DNA of 64,000 bases from Mangrovibacter yixingensis (GTDB lineage: Bacteria; Pseudomonadota; Gammaproteobacteria; Enterobacterales; Enterobacteriaceae), in contig NZ_JAIVKM010000001.1 of assembly GCF_020523985.1 (NCBI RefSeq), positions 1,550,001-1,614,000 of the forward strand, read 5' to 3'. Every line of letters begins with the position of its first letter. The first letter of the stretch is position 1. Under the pieces are notes generated by a model. It saw only the letters and a list, made by a program, of their open reading frames with translations. It had not been told where the DNA came from and made no database searches. This document shows, piece after piece, positions 28,814-38,050 of the stretch. The translations under genes were made by a program, and so were the position numbers.

Positions 28814-29446
28814 TCAGAAACGGTAGCCCGCAGAGAACATAAATACCCACGGGTCGATACGCGTTTTAATACTCTCTTGCTGGTCACCTGCTTTAAATTT
28901 CACCTTGGTATCAATATCCATATACCAAACAGACATATTCACCAGCCAGTTTCTGTTAATCAGGTAATCGACCCCGGCTTGCCCTGCAAGCCCCCAGGAA
29001 TCTTTCACGCTCAGGTCAGATAACCCAGCATCCTCACCTGTCTGATTAAATTTATTATTGAAGAACGTGGTGTAATTTACCCCGGCACCAATATAAGGGC
29101 GCACTTTGCTTTGCCGGTCACCAAAGTACCATTGTGCCATTAATGTTGGCGGCAACTGGTGAACGGTTGCGATAGTGCCCGTAGATGCAAGACCGACCTT
29201 ATGGCGGAAAGGTGTTGCGGCAAGTAACTCAATCCCTACATTGTCGGTAGCCATGTAGGTGAATGTCATACCCAGTTGGGTATTATTACTGACATTAAAG
29301 CCACCCAGCCCAAGTACATTATCTGACCCTTCAGTAGGGCGAACAGTTGCGCTACCTGCGCGGACAAAAAACTCCCCCGCTTCATGTGCGCTCACCATTC
29401 CTGAAAAACAACTCATCGCCAGCAGTGCCACTGTTAACTTTTTCAT
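28814..29446 (-). CDS. ompW: Outer membrane protein W
   Basis: 210 residues. The signal peptide (MKKLTVALLAM...VSA) is cut before HEAGEF; the mature protein is an 8-stranded beta-barrel ending in the outer-membrane signature AGYRF. LPPTLMAQWYFGD and NRNWLVNMSVWYMDID are typical of OmpW, which forms a narrow hydrophobic channel. The start at 29446 has AGGAA at a good distance. In E. coli ompW is activated under anaerobiosis by FNR. Confidence 0.96.
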   Translation of the reverse strand: MKKLTVALLAMSCFSGMVSAHEAGEFFVRAGSATVRPTEGSDNVLGLGGFNVSNNTQLGMTFTYMATDNVGIELLAATPFRHKVGLASTGTIATVHQLPPTLMAQWYFGDRQSKVRPYIGAGVNYTTFFNNKFNQTGEDAGLSDLSVKDSWGLAGQAGVDYLINRNWLVNMSVWYMDIDTKVKFKAGDQQESIKTRIDPWVFMFSAGYRF

Positions 29447-29820
29447 GTCCATTTCCTTTGTAAATTTTTTTATAAGCACACTGACTATACATTTACAATT
29501 TGCTTTTTTGATCCGGCATTGGTCACACTTTTTTTGCTATTTCAACATTCATTGATCCAGATTAAGTTGCATTTATTTTATAAAAAACAATGAATTTGCT
29601 TTAGATCAATTTCCCCATAAACAAGCCAAACCAGGTTAACTCCACAGGTTGCACTCGCTCCAGGGCAACAATTTTTGTGTTGTACGTTACGTAAATGGCT
29701 ACCTGCCGGTGCACAAAATGCCTGCACAACATTCCTTTACAGGGTATGTGACTGACATCCCACCCCCAGCGGTGTACAATCGCCAGCATTTTCATCCTGA
29801 CACCAACTCAAGGAGAGTGC
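29447..29820. other. Divergent promoter region ompW/yciC
   Basis: 374 bp with no credible gene. AT-rich on the ompW side, where a candidate FNR box is listed separately. The 3' end carries the AAGGAGAG ribosome-binding site of yciC. Confidence 0.5.
29596..29609 (-). promoter_or_regulatory. Candidate FNR box upstream of ompW
   Basis: TTGCT-TTAG-ATCAA matches the FNR consensus TTGAT-N4-ATCAA at 9 of 10 specified bases. It lies 150 bp before the ompW start; regulation of ompW by FNR is known in E. coli. Confidence 0.45.
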
Positions 29821-30564
29821 ATGACAATCACGGCAGGTTCTGTTTACCGTGACACAGGTAATTTTTTCCGTAATCAGTTTGTCTCCATCCTTCTGATTGC
29901 CCTGCTTTGCGCATTCATTGCAGTGGCGCTGGGGCATGCTTTTTACCCAGACGAAGACCAGATGGCGGCGATGTTACAGGGTGATAATCTGCAAGGGAGC
30001 CAGGGGTTTTTCGAGCTAATCCAGAACATGACGCCTGAGCAACAACAAACGCTGCTCAAAGCGTCTGCTGCTACGACATTTTCCGGGCTGATTGCTAATG
30101 CAATTCTTGCTGCAAGCTTGCTGACTCTGACTAAACTGGTTTCGGCTGGGCAACGTGTTAGCGCTTTACATGCTATTGGCCTTTCTGCCCCATTGATGCC
30201 GCGGATGCTCATACTGATTTTCATCACCACATTTGCGGTGCAGATTGGCATCATGGCGATTATTGTCCCTGGAGTGATACTCGCCATTATTTTATCGATG
30301 GCTCCGGTGCACCTGGTTGAAGATAAATCAGGTATTTTCGCAGCATTACGTTCCAGCAGCCGTTTATGCTGGGCAAATATGCGCCTTGTTGCTCCGGCTA
30401 TTATCGGCTGGTTGGTAGCCAAGACAGCACTGTTGTTGTTTTCTAACGCCTTTGCTGCCTTGACGCCGACAGGTGGTGCGATTACCGTCAATACCATCAG
30501 CAATCTTATTTCGGCGTTGTTGCTCATTTATCTTTATCGCCTGTATACGCTGATCCGTCAGTAA
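29821..30564 (+). CDS. yciC: UPF0259 inner-membrane protein YciC
   Basis: 247 residues, rich in hydrophobic helices (about six membrane spans), as in E. coli. Conserved pieces include [15 protein letters not shown] at the N terminus and [20 protein letters not shown]. Function unknown. It runs in the same direction as yciB, 52 bases apart. Confidence 0.93.
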   Translation: MTITAGSVYRDTGNFFRNQFVSILLIALLCAFIAVALGHAFYPDEDQMAAMLQGDNLQGSQGFFELIQNMTPEQQQTLLKASAATTFSGLIANAILAASLLTLTKLVSAGQRVSALHAIGLSAPLMPRMLILIFITTFAVQIGIMAIIVPGVILAIILSMAPVHLVEDKSGIFAALRSSSRLCWANMRLVAPAIIGWLVAKTALLLFSNAFAALTPTGGAITVNTISNLISALLLIYLYRLYTLIRQ

Positions 30565-30616
30565 GCCTTCAACCGGCCTGCCTGCATGGCAGGTCATTTC
30601 GATTACGGAAACCTTT

Positions 30617-31153
30617 ATGAAGCAGTTTCTTGATTTTCTTCCTCTAATTGTCTTTTTCGCTTTCTACAAGCTTTACGACATTTATGTCGCATCCGGGGCA
30701 TTGATTGCCGCCACCGCGCTTGCTTTGGTTTACAGTTGGTATAAATTCCGCAAGCTTGAGAAGATGACGCTGATCACCTTCATTCTGGTGGCTGTATTTG
30801 GTGGGTTAACTATCGCCTTTCACAATGTGGAATTTATCAAATGGAAAGTGACGGTTATTTATGTTCTGTTTGCAGGCGCCCTTCTGGTAAGCCAGTGGGT
30901 TATGAACAAGCCCCTTATTCAAAGTATGTTGGGTAAAGAGCTGACGTTACCTCAGGCTGTCTGGAAACGGCTGAATTATGCGTGGGCTCTGTTTTTCATC
31001 CTGTGTGGGTTGGCAAATATTTATATCGCTTTTTGGTTACCCGAAAACATTTGGGTCAATTTCAAGGTATTTGGCCTGACAGCACTGACGCTGGTATTCA
31101 CACTTTTAAGCGGACTGTATATCTACCGCCATATGCCGAACGAAGAAAACTAA
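30617..31153 (+). CDS. yciB: Inner-membrane septation-related protein YciB (IspZ family)
   Basis: 178 residues with five or six membrane spans. [18 protein letters not shown] at the N terminus and [14 protein letters not shown] and [15 protein letters not shown] later are typical of the YciB/intracellular septation protein A family. In E. coli it interacts with cell-envelope and division proteins. GGAAAC precedes the ATG. Confidence 0.95.
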   Translation: MKQFLDFLPLIVFFAFYKLYDIYVASGALIAATALALVYSWYKFRKLEKMTLITFILVAVFGGLTIAFHNVEFIKWKVTVIYVLFAGALLVSQWVMNKPLIQSMLGKELTLPQAVWKRLNYAWALFFILCGLANIYIAFWLPENIWVNFKVFGLTALTLVFTLLSGLYIYRHMPNEEN

Positions 31154-31186
31154 CCGCTGCCACCTGCCGTAATGGTCTGAATACAA

Positions 31187-31212
31187 AAAAACCACTGCAA
31201 TGCAGTGGTTTT
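31187..31212 (+). terminator. Terminator after yciB
   Basis: Stem ACCACTGC/GCAGTGGT with a 3-base loop, A-run before and TTTT after. Confidence 0.75.
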
Positions 31213-31344
31213 AGTAACAGGCATCATTTTAAGTCAATACTCGACATTCAGATGGTTTGAGTAAACCCCATTTCTGGTGCCTTTCTGATAAGCCCTTCTC
31301 GTGAACAACAGCACTATTATGTGCCGTTATACACAAACTGGAAA

Positions 31345-31533
31345 TCAGTGAATACCCAGCCGGTGAGCAAAAACAATTTCTTCCTGCAACTCAATGTAAG
31401 AAAGCTCCATCAAATCGGCAAACTCAAGTTGCAGTTGTTTAAAACGTTTAAGAAATTGTGCTGGAGTTAAATTTTCTTTTTCCCGACGAAGATATTCAAA
31501 AGCCAGAACTGTAGGGCTTAGCTCGTTTTCCAT
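31345..31533 (-). CDS. Unrecognised small protein (62 aa)
   Basis: 62 residues from the ATG at 31533 (MENELSPTVLAFEYLRR), with GAGG 5 bases upstream; the longer frame adds an unlikely hydrophobic leader. The protein is helical and charged, with KRFKQLQLEFADLMELSYIEL in the middle and FAHRLGIH at the end. It looks like a small cytosolic helical-bundle protein. I cannot name a family. It lies in a segment between yciB and yciA that has no E. coli equivalent that I recall. Confidence 0.7.
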   Translation of the reverse strand: MENELSPTVLAFEYLRREKENLTPAQFLKRFKQLQLEFADLMELSYIELQEEIVFAHRLGIH

Positions 31534-31790
31534 ATAAACCTCAGTGAATGTGACAACCGGTAAATAATACCACAAATAGAGCAAAAAACAACCAAGCATA
31601 AGCATGGGGTATTCTGAATAACAACCCTAACGAATACATAACTACATGATATTTAAGATTGTAGTGAAATAATAAGCTTTACTACACTGTCAATTAACAG
31701 CTATACAGCTCACACAAATACATATTCTTTTTAATGATCGGTTATGGTTTTATGCATAACGCCGATAATAGTCATAATATGCTCGAGAAA

Positions 31791-32177
31791 ATGACTATGA
31801 ATGCAAATATTTTCGCAAGCCAGTTACCCACATCAGACAGCGTGACACAGTGCCAATGGTTCGAAGGCAACAAAGAAACTGATGACCTGATATCCATAGC
31901 CGCAGGGTTTATTGCAGAAGAACTCAATATGAGCTGGTTTCGCATTCGTCTGGTGTGCCACCGGGTATGTGATAGTGAAGGTAAAACCGCGTTATCAACA
32001 TCCCTGTCTTATATGGCAACAGAGCAGGACGATTATCACTCTTGGTGTGCTCTGGATTGCCTCAATGCAATGAGTTGCGTTACTGAGGTTCTCAAGGGGC
32101 AAAATTGGCGTGAAGCTGTTTTGTTTATCACCCACCCGAAAGGCACCGCATTCTATTGGTGCGGCCCCGTAGCATAA
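31791..32177 (+). CDS. Unrecognised protein (about 128 aa)
   Basis: The frame is open from 31734, but no ribosome-binding site is seen there; ATG codons at 31791 and 31797 are more likely starts (MTMNANIFASQLP). The product is acidic and cysteine-rich (6 Cys from the ATG at 31791), with SWFRIRLVCHRVCDSEGKTALS and AVLFITHPKGTAFYWCGPVA. No signal peptide, membrane helix or known domain is evident. It lies between yciB and yciA with the 62-residue gene. Function unknown. Confidence 0.6.
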   Translation: MTMNANIFASQLPTSDSVTQCQWFEGNKETDDLISIAAGFIAEELNMSWFRIRLVCHRVCDSEGKTALSTSLSYMATEQDDYHSWCALDCLNAMSCVTEVLKGQNWREAVLFITHPKGTAFYWCGPVA

Positions 32178-32318
32178 CATAACAAATCCAGAAGCAATCC
32201 CTCTGGGCTGTATTCAGGATTTCACGCTACAATGCCTTGCACACCCAAAACCCACTAAGGCAGTGTTTTCGGTGTACATCACAGATAACAATGAAAATGC
32301 GTGATCAAGGAACAACGA

Positions 32319-32711
32319 ATGACCACACAGAGTGATGCCCCTCAGGGCGATTTAGTGTTACGCACCCTGGCAATGCCAGCAGACACAAATGCGAATGGTG
32401 ATATTTTCGGCGGCTGGTTGATGTCGCAAATGGATATGGGCGGCGCGATTCTCGCTAAAGAAATCGGCCAGGGCCGCGTGGTAACAGTACGTGTAGAAGG
32501 AATGACTTTCCTACGCCCTGTTGCAGTTGGCGATGTTGTCTGTTGCTACGCACGTTGTGTCAAACGTGGGACAACCTCTATTAGTATTAATGTCGAGGTT
32601 TGGGTGAAGAAGGTTTCATCAGAACCGATTGGCCAGCGCTACCGGGCAACCGAAGCGCTGTTCATTTATGTCGCGGTTGATAACCAGGGTAAACCCCGCC
32701 CACTGCCTTGA
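32319..32711 (+). CDS. yciA: Acyl-CoA thioesterase YciA
   Basis: 130-residue hotdog-fold thioesterase that hydrolyses a broad range of acyl-CoAs. The family signature NANGDIFGGWLMSQMD, with the catalytic Asp, and FLRPVAVGDVVCCYA are present. The start at 32319 matches E. coli, with AAGGA upstream; a GTG six codons earlier is less likely. Convergent with tonB. Confidence 0.96.
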   Translation: MTTQSDAPQGDLVLRTLAMPADTNANGDIFGGWLMSQMDMGGAILAKEIGQGRVVTVRVEGMTFLRPVAVGDVVCCYARCVKRGTTSISINVEVWVKKVSSEPIGQRYRATEALFIYVAVDNQGKPRPLP

Positions 32712-32729
32712 CGGAGAGCAAACGGCGCA

Positions 32730-33467
32730 TCACTCCATGGATGCGCCACCGTTAATACGGAATATGATGTTCACCACCAGTCCTTTGCCAGGACGGCCAC
32801 TTTCGTAACGCCAATGGCGCATCGCCTGGCGTACATCGCGCTCAAACATATTGGCAGGCTTAGCGGATAAAATTTGTATATTCTCTACACTCCCGTCCGC
32901 ATCCACATCAAATTTAACGCGCACATTACCTTCAATACGCAATGCAAAGGCTCGAGACGGGTACTGTGGCTGATTACGTGATAACGCTTTGGGCCCACGA
33001 GGGGCAGTATTAACCGGTGCCGTATTCGCCGTCGCATTCGTTGCCGAAGACGCACGGGGCGCGGCATTGCCTGTAAACGGATTATCATGTGGCGGCACTT
33101 TCTGCTCAACCGTCTTTTCCACTGGTTTAACCGGCTCTTTCCGATGCTCCACTTTCTTTACTGGTTTGGGCTTCGGTTTTGGCTTGGGTTTCGGTTTGTG
33201 AATAACGACAGGTGCTTCTTTGGGGGCCTCAGGTAGAGGTTCAGGCTCAACAACGGGTTCGGGTTCGACTACCTGTGGTGCAGGCGCTGGTGCTGGAGGA
33301 GCCAAATCAGCCGGGTTAACCATAGTAACAGAGATAGGCTGCGCCGGAGACGGCAGCTCAGTGACCTGATGCATTGAGGTATACAGAATACCTGCCACTA
33401 CAGCACCATGAATCACCACCGAAAGTAAGGCAGGCCATGGAAAACGGCGAGGGAAATCAAGGGTCAT
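32730..33467 (-). CDS. tonB: TonB energy transducer
   Basis: About 245 residues. The N-terminal membrane anchor contains SVVIHGAVVAGILY, with the His needed for ExbBD coupling. The periplasmic spacer is proline-rich, with Glu-Pro repeats followed by Lys-Pro repeats. The C-terminal domain shows RNQPQYPSRAFALRIEG and AKPANMFERDVRQAMRHWRY. The start MTLDFPRR is chosen by homology; an ATG three codons upstream (33476) is possible. A Fur-like site lies upstream. Confidence 0.97.
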   Translation of the reverse strand: MTLDFPRRFPWPALLSVVIHGAVVAGILYTSMHQVTELPSPAQPISVTMVNPADLAPPAPAPAPQVVEPEPVVEPEPLPEAPKEAPVVIHKPKPKPKPKPKPVKKVEHRKEPVKPVEKTVEQKVPPHDNPFTGNAAPRASSATNATANTAPVNTAPRGPKALSRNQPQYPSRAFALRIEGNVRVKFDVDADGSVENIQILSAKPANMFERDVRQAMRHWRYESGRPGKGLVVNIIFRINGGASME

Positions 33468-33511
33468 TGAACTCATCAGTTGTCCGGTTAATAGCGCGAA
33501 AAACTAATTTT

Positions 33512-33534
33512 AAATGCAAATAGCAATCATATTC
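33512..33534. promoter_or_regulatory. Candidate Fur box upstream of tonB
   Basis: On the minus strand it reads as the TGATTGCTATTTGCATTT element that I recall from the E. coli tonB promoter, an imperfect match to the Fur 7-1-7 motif. Iron repression of tonB through Fur is known in E. coli. Confidence 0.55.
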
Positions 33535-33681
33535 AACAACCAGACACCCGTGCAGGCTCATTTAAGCAGTATTGGGTAAAATATCGGCTTCACAAACGAA
33601 TATGTATGACATTTTCGTTGCACCCACAGAACGATTCACTTACCGTATCGTTACTTTCATCCCTGATACAGGAGCCTTTCT

Positions 33682-33978
33682 GTGCTTTACGTGATTTATG
33701 CTGAGGATGTTGCCAACTCACTGGATAAACGTATGTCAGTGCGGCCTGCCCATCTCGCTCGTTTACAGTTATTGCGAGACGAAGGCCGTTTACTTACCGC
33801 CGGGCCAATGCCAGCTGTTGACAGTAATGATCCAGGACAAGCTGGTTTTACCGGTTCCACTGTGATTGCAGAATTTTCTTCCCTGGAAGAAGCACAATCC
33901 TGGGCTAATGATGACCCTTATGTTGCTGCCGGTGTTTACCACAAGGTTTACGTTAAACCCTATAAGCAAGTATTTTAA
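33682..33978 (+). CDS. yciI: YciI-family protein
   Basis: 98 residues, as in E. coli. Conserved motifs are [18 protein letters not shown] (with the conserved His) and [20 protein letters not shown], then [10 protein letters not shown]. The family has a ferredoxin-like fold; some members act in degradation pathways, but the E. coli role is unknown. The start codon is GTG with CAGGAG upstream. Kch, which follows in E. coli, is absent here. Confidence 0.95.
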   Translation: MLYVIYAEDVANSLDKRMSVRPAHLARLQLLRDEGRLLTAGPMPAVDSNDPGQAGFTGSTVIAEFSSLEEAQSWANDDPYVAAGVYHKVYVKPYKQVF

Positions 33979-33991
33979 TTCTGGTTAAAAT

Positions 33992-34027
33992 AAAACCGGG
34001 CTCACGCATTGTGAGCACCCGGTTTTT
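33992..34027. terminator. Bidirectional terminator between yciI and the chemoreceptor gene
   Basis: AAAACCGGGCTCAC pairs with GTGAGC-CCCGGTTTT (one bulged base), flanked by A-run and T-run. It serves both convergent genes. Confidence 0.88.
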
Positions 34028-34062
34028 AATGAGTTATCACACTGTATATTGAATAAAACCAA

Positions 34063-35649
34063 CTAGCGGTGTTGAGGTAAAGCCATTAGCGCTACTGGCT
34101 GTGCCAGTTCCCCAACAACGAAGACGTCTACATCAGCCAGCAGTTCTCCTGCCTGCCCACGAAGGGAATTCGCCGCTGCCGCCATTTGTTCTACCATTGC
34201 CGCATTCTGCTGTAGCACACCTTCCATCTGGTTGACCGCGATATTTACCTGGCTAATACCATGGCTTTGTTCCGTAGAAGAGTGCGACACCTGGTTGATC
34301 AAGTCCTTGGTCTCACTCACCGCGCTGGTTGCTTCTACCATTTTGTCCGACACTTGTTGGGTATATTTCACTCCCAGAGTCACTTTCTGCAAGGCAGCAT
34401 CAATCAATACTTTGATATCCCGTGCAGCACCGGATGACCGTTGTGACAAGGTACGGACTTCACCCGCAACCACAGCAAACCCCTTGCCATGTTCCCCTGC
34501 CCTGGCGGCTTCTACTGCCGCATTCAAAGCCAAAATATTAGTCTGAAATGCAATGCCTTCAATGATGGCTGTTATTTCTGAAATTCTTGACGAAGAAACA
34601 GCAATATCGTCGATCGTTCCTTTGAGCCCACCTAATTCACTACTCGTGTTATGCACTAATTTATGTACCTTGTGCATCAATTGGTCGGCATTACGCGTAA
34701 TCTCCACATTATTTTGGACTGTGGCAGACAACTGATTCATGCTGGCAGCGGTCTCTTCCAATGAAGCCGCCTGAGCTTCAGTGCGAGATGAGAGGTCATC
34801 ATTGCTGACCGCTATTTCATGTGCTGCTGTATCCACCAGCCGAGAGGAGGATTTTACCTGGCTTAACACTTGAGCCATTTTCCCCACCAGCGTATTAAAG
34901 CTTAACGCGGCAAGGCCGATTTCATCCTTACGGCGAACAGTGGCAACCTGAGTAAGATCCAACTCATGACTGATGGCAGTAATTTTTTCACTAAACGCAC
35001 GTAAGGATACAGCGATATAGCGCAACACGAAAAAAGACAATAGCGCACTGATAACAACAGACAGCACGATGAACGCTGACAACATAATAATCGTTGTTTT
35101 GAATTTTTTATGATTAGCAACGCTGAAGGCCTCAGCATTTCGGTAATTATATTGTATTTGTTGATTCAGCCCTTGAGTCAGCTCGTCCGACATTGTTGCC
35201 ATTTCCCCACCACTCTTTAACATCGAAACAGCAGCAGCCTGCCCTACAGCTTCATTAGCGGTGAATAAATCATTCAGCACTTGCATATAATTGGCCATAA
35301 TAGCGAGGTTTTTATCTGCCATTTGTTTATCATTAGTATCTGAAACCAGCATATTTCGATACTTTTTGAGTGATGCAATACTTTGATCCATTGCAGCAAG
35401 TGCGTCACGCTTATGCTGGCTCATCAATGTGTCATCATGGCTTAGCAAATACAGATATATTTCACGGCGGGCTTTTTCGCGTAAATCAATGGTGCTCTGT
35501 AGCTGTTTAATACTTGGGAGACTATCTGTAGTAATGTAATCAAAACTATTGATTGAACCTTTATAGACGGATAAAGACCAAACGCCTACAACAATGACGG
35601 AAATAATCGAAATTGCAAATGCAATAAAAAGCTTGTGTACGATACGCAT
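34063..35649 (-). CDS. Methyl-accepting chemotaxis protein
   Basis: 528 residues from MRIVHKLF (AGGAAAAACT before the ATG). TM1 is at about 8-28, followed by a four-helix-bundle type periplasmic domain of about 155 residues, TM2 at about 185-210, HAMP, and the signalling coiled coil with the hairpin tip EGIAFQTNILALNAAVEAAR. ALSSRTEAQAASLEETAASMNQL-type methylation regions flank it. No C-terminal NWETF-like CheR-binding pentapeptide is present (it ends ALPQHR), so it is probably a receptor assisted by others. A sigma-28 promoter lies upstream. Ligand unknown. Not at this locus in E. coli K-12. Confidence 0.95.
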   Translation of the reverse strand: MRIVHKLFIAFAISIISVIVVGVWSLSVYKGSINSFDYITTDSLPSIKQLQSTIDLREKARREIYLYLLSHDDTLMSQHKRDALAAMDQSIASLKKYRNMLVSDTNDKQMADKNLAIMANYMQVLNDLFTANEAVGQAAAVSMLKSGGEMATMSDELTQGLNQQIQYNYRNAEAFSVANHKKFKTTIIMLSAFIVLSVVISALLSFFVLRYIAVSLRAFSEKITAISHELDLTQVATVRRKDEIGLAALSFNTLVGKMAQVLSQVKSSSRLVDTAAHEIAVSNDDLSSRTEAQAASLEETAASMNQLSATVQNNVEITRNADQLMHKVHKLVHNTSSELGGLKGTIDDIAVSSSRISEITAIIEGIAFQTNILALNAAVEAARAGEHGKGFAVVAGEVRTLSQRSSGAARDIKVLIDAALQKVTLGVKYTQQVSDKMVEATSAVSETKDLINQVSHSSTEQSHGISQVNIAVNQMEGVLQQNAAMVEQMAAAANSLRGQAGELLADVDVFVVGELAQPVALMALPQHR

Positions 35650-35684
35650 AGTTTTTCCTGTTTGTCCATTTCCATAACTCCGTT

Positions 35685-35711
35685 TTATCGGCACTATGCC
35701 TTTGATCGTTA
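35685..35711 (-). promoter_or_regulatory. Flagellar sigma-28 (FliA) promoter of the chemoreceptor gene
   Basis: -10 GCCGATAA (35685-35692) is a perfect FliA match; -35 TAACGATC (35704-35711) matches TAAAGTTT at 5 of 8; the spacer is exactly 11 bp. It lies 36 bp before the start codon. Confidence 0.8.
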
Positions 35712-35931
35712 GAGCATAAAATGATCAAAAGAGCAGTAAAATAGATACAGTAGAGAATATATCCAGTTAAATCCGCAGCATATCTATTCAATTTTTTTAG
35801 TTTCAAAAGTAAGTAGTATAATAAGCGGATAATAATATATTTTTTACTTATGCTATATTTCTGATATTTTAACAAAAAACAAACAATAAATACAAAAAAC
35901 ACAAACAAAATCAAACCACTGAAAGTCTCTC

Positions 35932-37503
35932 TTAATCTTGGTTCTCACCATGGTAGAGCCTGGTAAAGTCTTTGATTGGAATAGCACGGGAATAATACCA
36001 ACCCTGGCCAATCGCTGTCGCGTGAGCGGACATGACAATATTTTTCTCTTCCAAAGTTTCGATACCTTCAAACACAATAGTTTTATTCAATGGAACAATA
36101 ATACTTAGTAAAGCATCCAGCATTGCCTTTTTAAAATCATCACCCAACCCACGAACAAAGTATTTATCGAGCTTAATCTCATCGAAGGTTATTTCTGTCA
36201 GCCAATGGATATTCGCGACTCCCGTTCCAAAATCATCTAACGACACAAGGTACCCCAAACGCCGTAATTCACGAGCTGATTCCGCAATAACTTTATAATT
36301 AATATCCGTTTTCTCTGTTATTTCCATTTTTATCTGGCAGCGTTTACAACCAGCGCTCTCTACCAATGAATTGAGATAAGGTAAAAAAGTCGCGTCGGCA
36401 ATATCGTGCTTACCGACATTGATACTTAATGTAAAATCGGGGTGTTTGGCTATAAAACCTGCCATATCAGCCAGTGACTGTTCAATAACAAAACGAGTGA
36501 TTTGCCGATAAATCCCCATTCGTTCAGCCAGCTTGATAAAAAATTCGGGGGAGACATTACCATATACATCATCCTGCCAGCGAACCAGCACTTCCGCGCC
36601 AACAATCGATTCATCAGACAGGCGATATTGTGGTTGGTACTCAAGGTGCAGCGCACGGTAATACACTGCCTTTTTGAGGCGCGCATCAATAGAGTTAATT
36701 CGTCCCACCCAGGCCATTAATGCAAACCCGGCTAAATAGCCGGCACCTGCTCCCAGAGTAACCAGCAACAACAGCACTCCAGAGGGTAACCCAGCAAGTG
36801 CATTGCTGTGTGTCGTTGTTTCAATGCACAAGTCAAACTGCTGGCTACAAATATTTTGTTCTGAGCTTTGGGTAAAAAGTGACAGCCAACTTTGATGAAC
36901 CCCCGTTGAAGGTGGGGATGATGTGTCAAAAACATAAGCGCCATTACGAGTAATCAGGCGCCAGTCCAGCATTAACTCACTCATATACTGCAATTTGATA
37001 TTAACCGGTGAGGCAAAAATAACTGTATTACCTTTTACAATCAGATCGTTTGTCTTACGTACCGGGAGCATATCTACAGCATTACGATAAAAAGTGCGTT
37101 TTTCCGGCCGAGAGTAATATCCGGTATTAGGTAATACGGCCGCATGTTTCAATATACCCCACCCGGCAGTACAAATTATTTTTCCATGCCATACCCGTCC
37201 AATGTCCTGTACCAGCTCATACTCAAGGGTCAGACGCCGCATGAGGTCAATATCATCAACAGTACATTCAGGATATGGGCTGCTGGCAGCAGTTTGCTGA
37301 GCTTTACTGAGTTCGCCAGCCACTCTCTCTGCCTGAGTCAGAATATGTGCCGACATGCTTTTCTGATTTTCAAGAGCCAGCATTCTGCTGACAAATTGGG
37401 TCAGTACTAAAGTAGCCAGGATGCTGACTATTGCTGCCACTATCGGAATAAGACGTTTTCCAGATAACAGACGCGCCTTAAAATTTGGAGTATTCAGATT
37501 CAT
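35932..37503 (-). CDS. CSS-domain/EAL membrane c-di-GMP phosphodiesterase
   Basis: 523 residues. TM1 (about 20-38), a periplasmic domain of about 200 residues, TM2 (about 240-262), then a cytoplasmic EAL domain. The periplasmic cysteine pair expected of CSS proteins is present (Cys80, Cys111), but the CSS motif reads CTA. EAL-domain residues are kept: AEVLVRW (EVL for EAL), SINVGKHD, MEITEK, LDDFGTG, KLDKYFV, FEGIE and IGQGW. So it is probably an active phosphodiesterase gated by periplasmic redox. Its ATG is weakly preceded by GGAG. It lies with the chemoreceptor in a segment not present in E. coli. Confidence 0.92.
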   Translation of the reverse strand: MNLNTPNFKARLLSGKRLIPIVAAIVSILATLVLTQFVSRMLALENQKSMSAHILTQAERVAGELSKAQQTAASSPYPECTVDDIDLMRRLTLEYELVQDIGRVWHGKIICTAGWGILKHAAVLPNTGYYSRPEKRTFYRNAVDMLPVRKTNDLIVKGNTVIFASPVNIKLQYMSELMLDWRLITRNGAYVFDTSSPPSTGVHQSWLSLFTQSSEQNICSQQFDLCIETTTHSNALAGLPSGVLLLLVTLGAGAGYLAGFALMAWVGRINSIDARLKKAVYYRALHLEYQPQYRLSDESIVGAEVLVRWQDDVYGNVSPEFFIKLAERMGIYRQITRFVIEQSLADMAGFIAKHPDFTLSINVGKHDIADATFLPYLNSLVESAGCKRCQIKMEITEKTDINYKVIAESARELRRLGYLVSLDDFGTGVANIHWLTEITFDEIKLDKYFVRGLGDDFKKAMLDALLSIIVPLNKTIVFEGIETLEEKNIVMSAHATAIGQGWYYSRAIPIKDFTRLYHGENQD

Positions 37504-37697
37504 CACGCGCTATCCATCTCCATGAGTCATTATCAGAAAGTGAAAACCCCTTAATCTTGCTACAGATAATATCGGCAAACGAGACGAGCTTCTTTACCCA
37601 TACCGAACGCTTTCTTTATGACCAGATACAGGCTACTCCCTGTCTACCTGAAGTGCAGAAAAACTACAATGAACATTTGTTTGGGAAGTACCAGGAG

Positions 37698-37725
37698 GAA
37701 AAAAATCGGGCACATTGTGTGCCCG
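37698..37725 (-). terminator. Rho-independent terminator after yciY
   Basis: Minus strand: CGGGCACA-CAA-TGTGCCCG followed by a T-run. It lies 5 bases beyond the yciY stop. Confidence 0.9.
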
Positions 37726-37730
37726 GCTGG

Positions 37731-37904
37731 CTATATATCATAAATGGAAAACAACAAAGACGTTCTCTGCCGGTTAACGATACATTTGCGGATTGCGTGA
37801 ATACGCATATTCCGGCGGGATTGCGCTTCCAACCAGCGTGTCTTTCTACGCTGAGATTGACGCAACATCCGCCACCGCCCAACTTCTGTACGACTGTGTC
37901 TCAT
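37731..37904 (-). CDS. yciY: Small basic protein YciY
   Basis: 57 residues, very basic: begins MRHSRTEVGRWRMLRQ and continues RRKTRWLEAQSRRNMRIHAI, ending LLFSIYDI. It matches E. coli YciY in length and sequence pattern. The open frame extends 37 codons upstream, but the homologous start is at 37904. It is divergent from clsA, as in E. coli. Function unknown; the charge suggests nucleic-acid or ribosome contact. Confidence 0.9.
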   Translation of the reverse strand: MRHSRTEVGRWRMLRQSQRRKTRWLEAQSRRNMRIHAIRKCIVNRQRTSLLFSIYDI

Positions 37905-38050
37905 TTTATATTGGCTCACAATACAACAAGTCTGGGTATTATACGCCCAGGTAATTACCCGAAAAGCTGTTTTCACCCGTTTTTTTCTTTGAGATGCACA
38001 TTGTTGTGCGTACACTCAAAAGCATACGGAAGATAAAGGATTTTTTACCT

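Noticed and set aside
29943..30527. 194-codon minus-strand frame antisense to yciC
   Set aside because: YciC is conserved on the plus strand; the antisense frame is composition-driven.
37485..38036. 183-codon plus-strand open frame over the yciY region
   Set aside because: It lies antisense to yciY and its terminator, overlaps clsA upstream sequence, and has an implausible composition. YciY on the other strand is recognisable.
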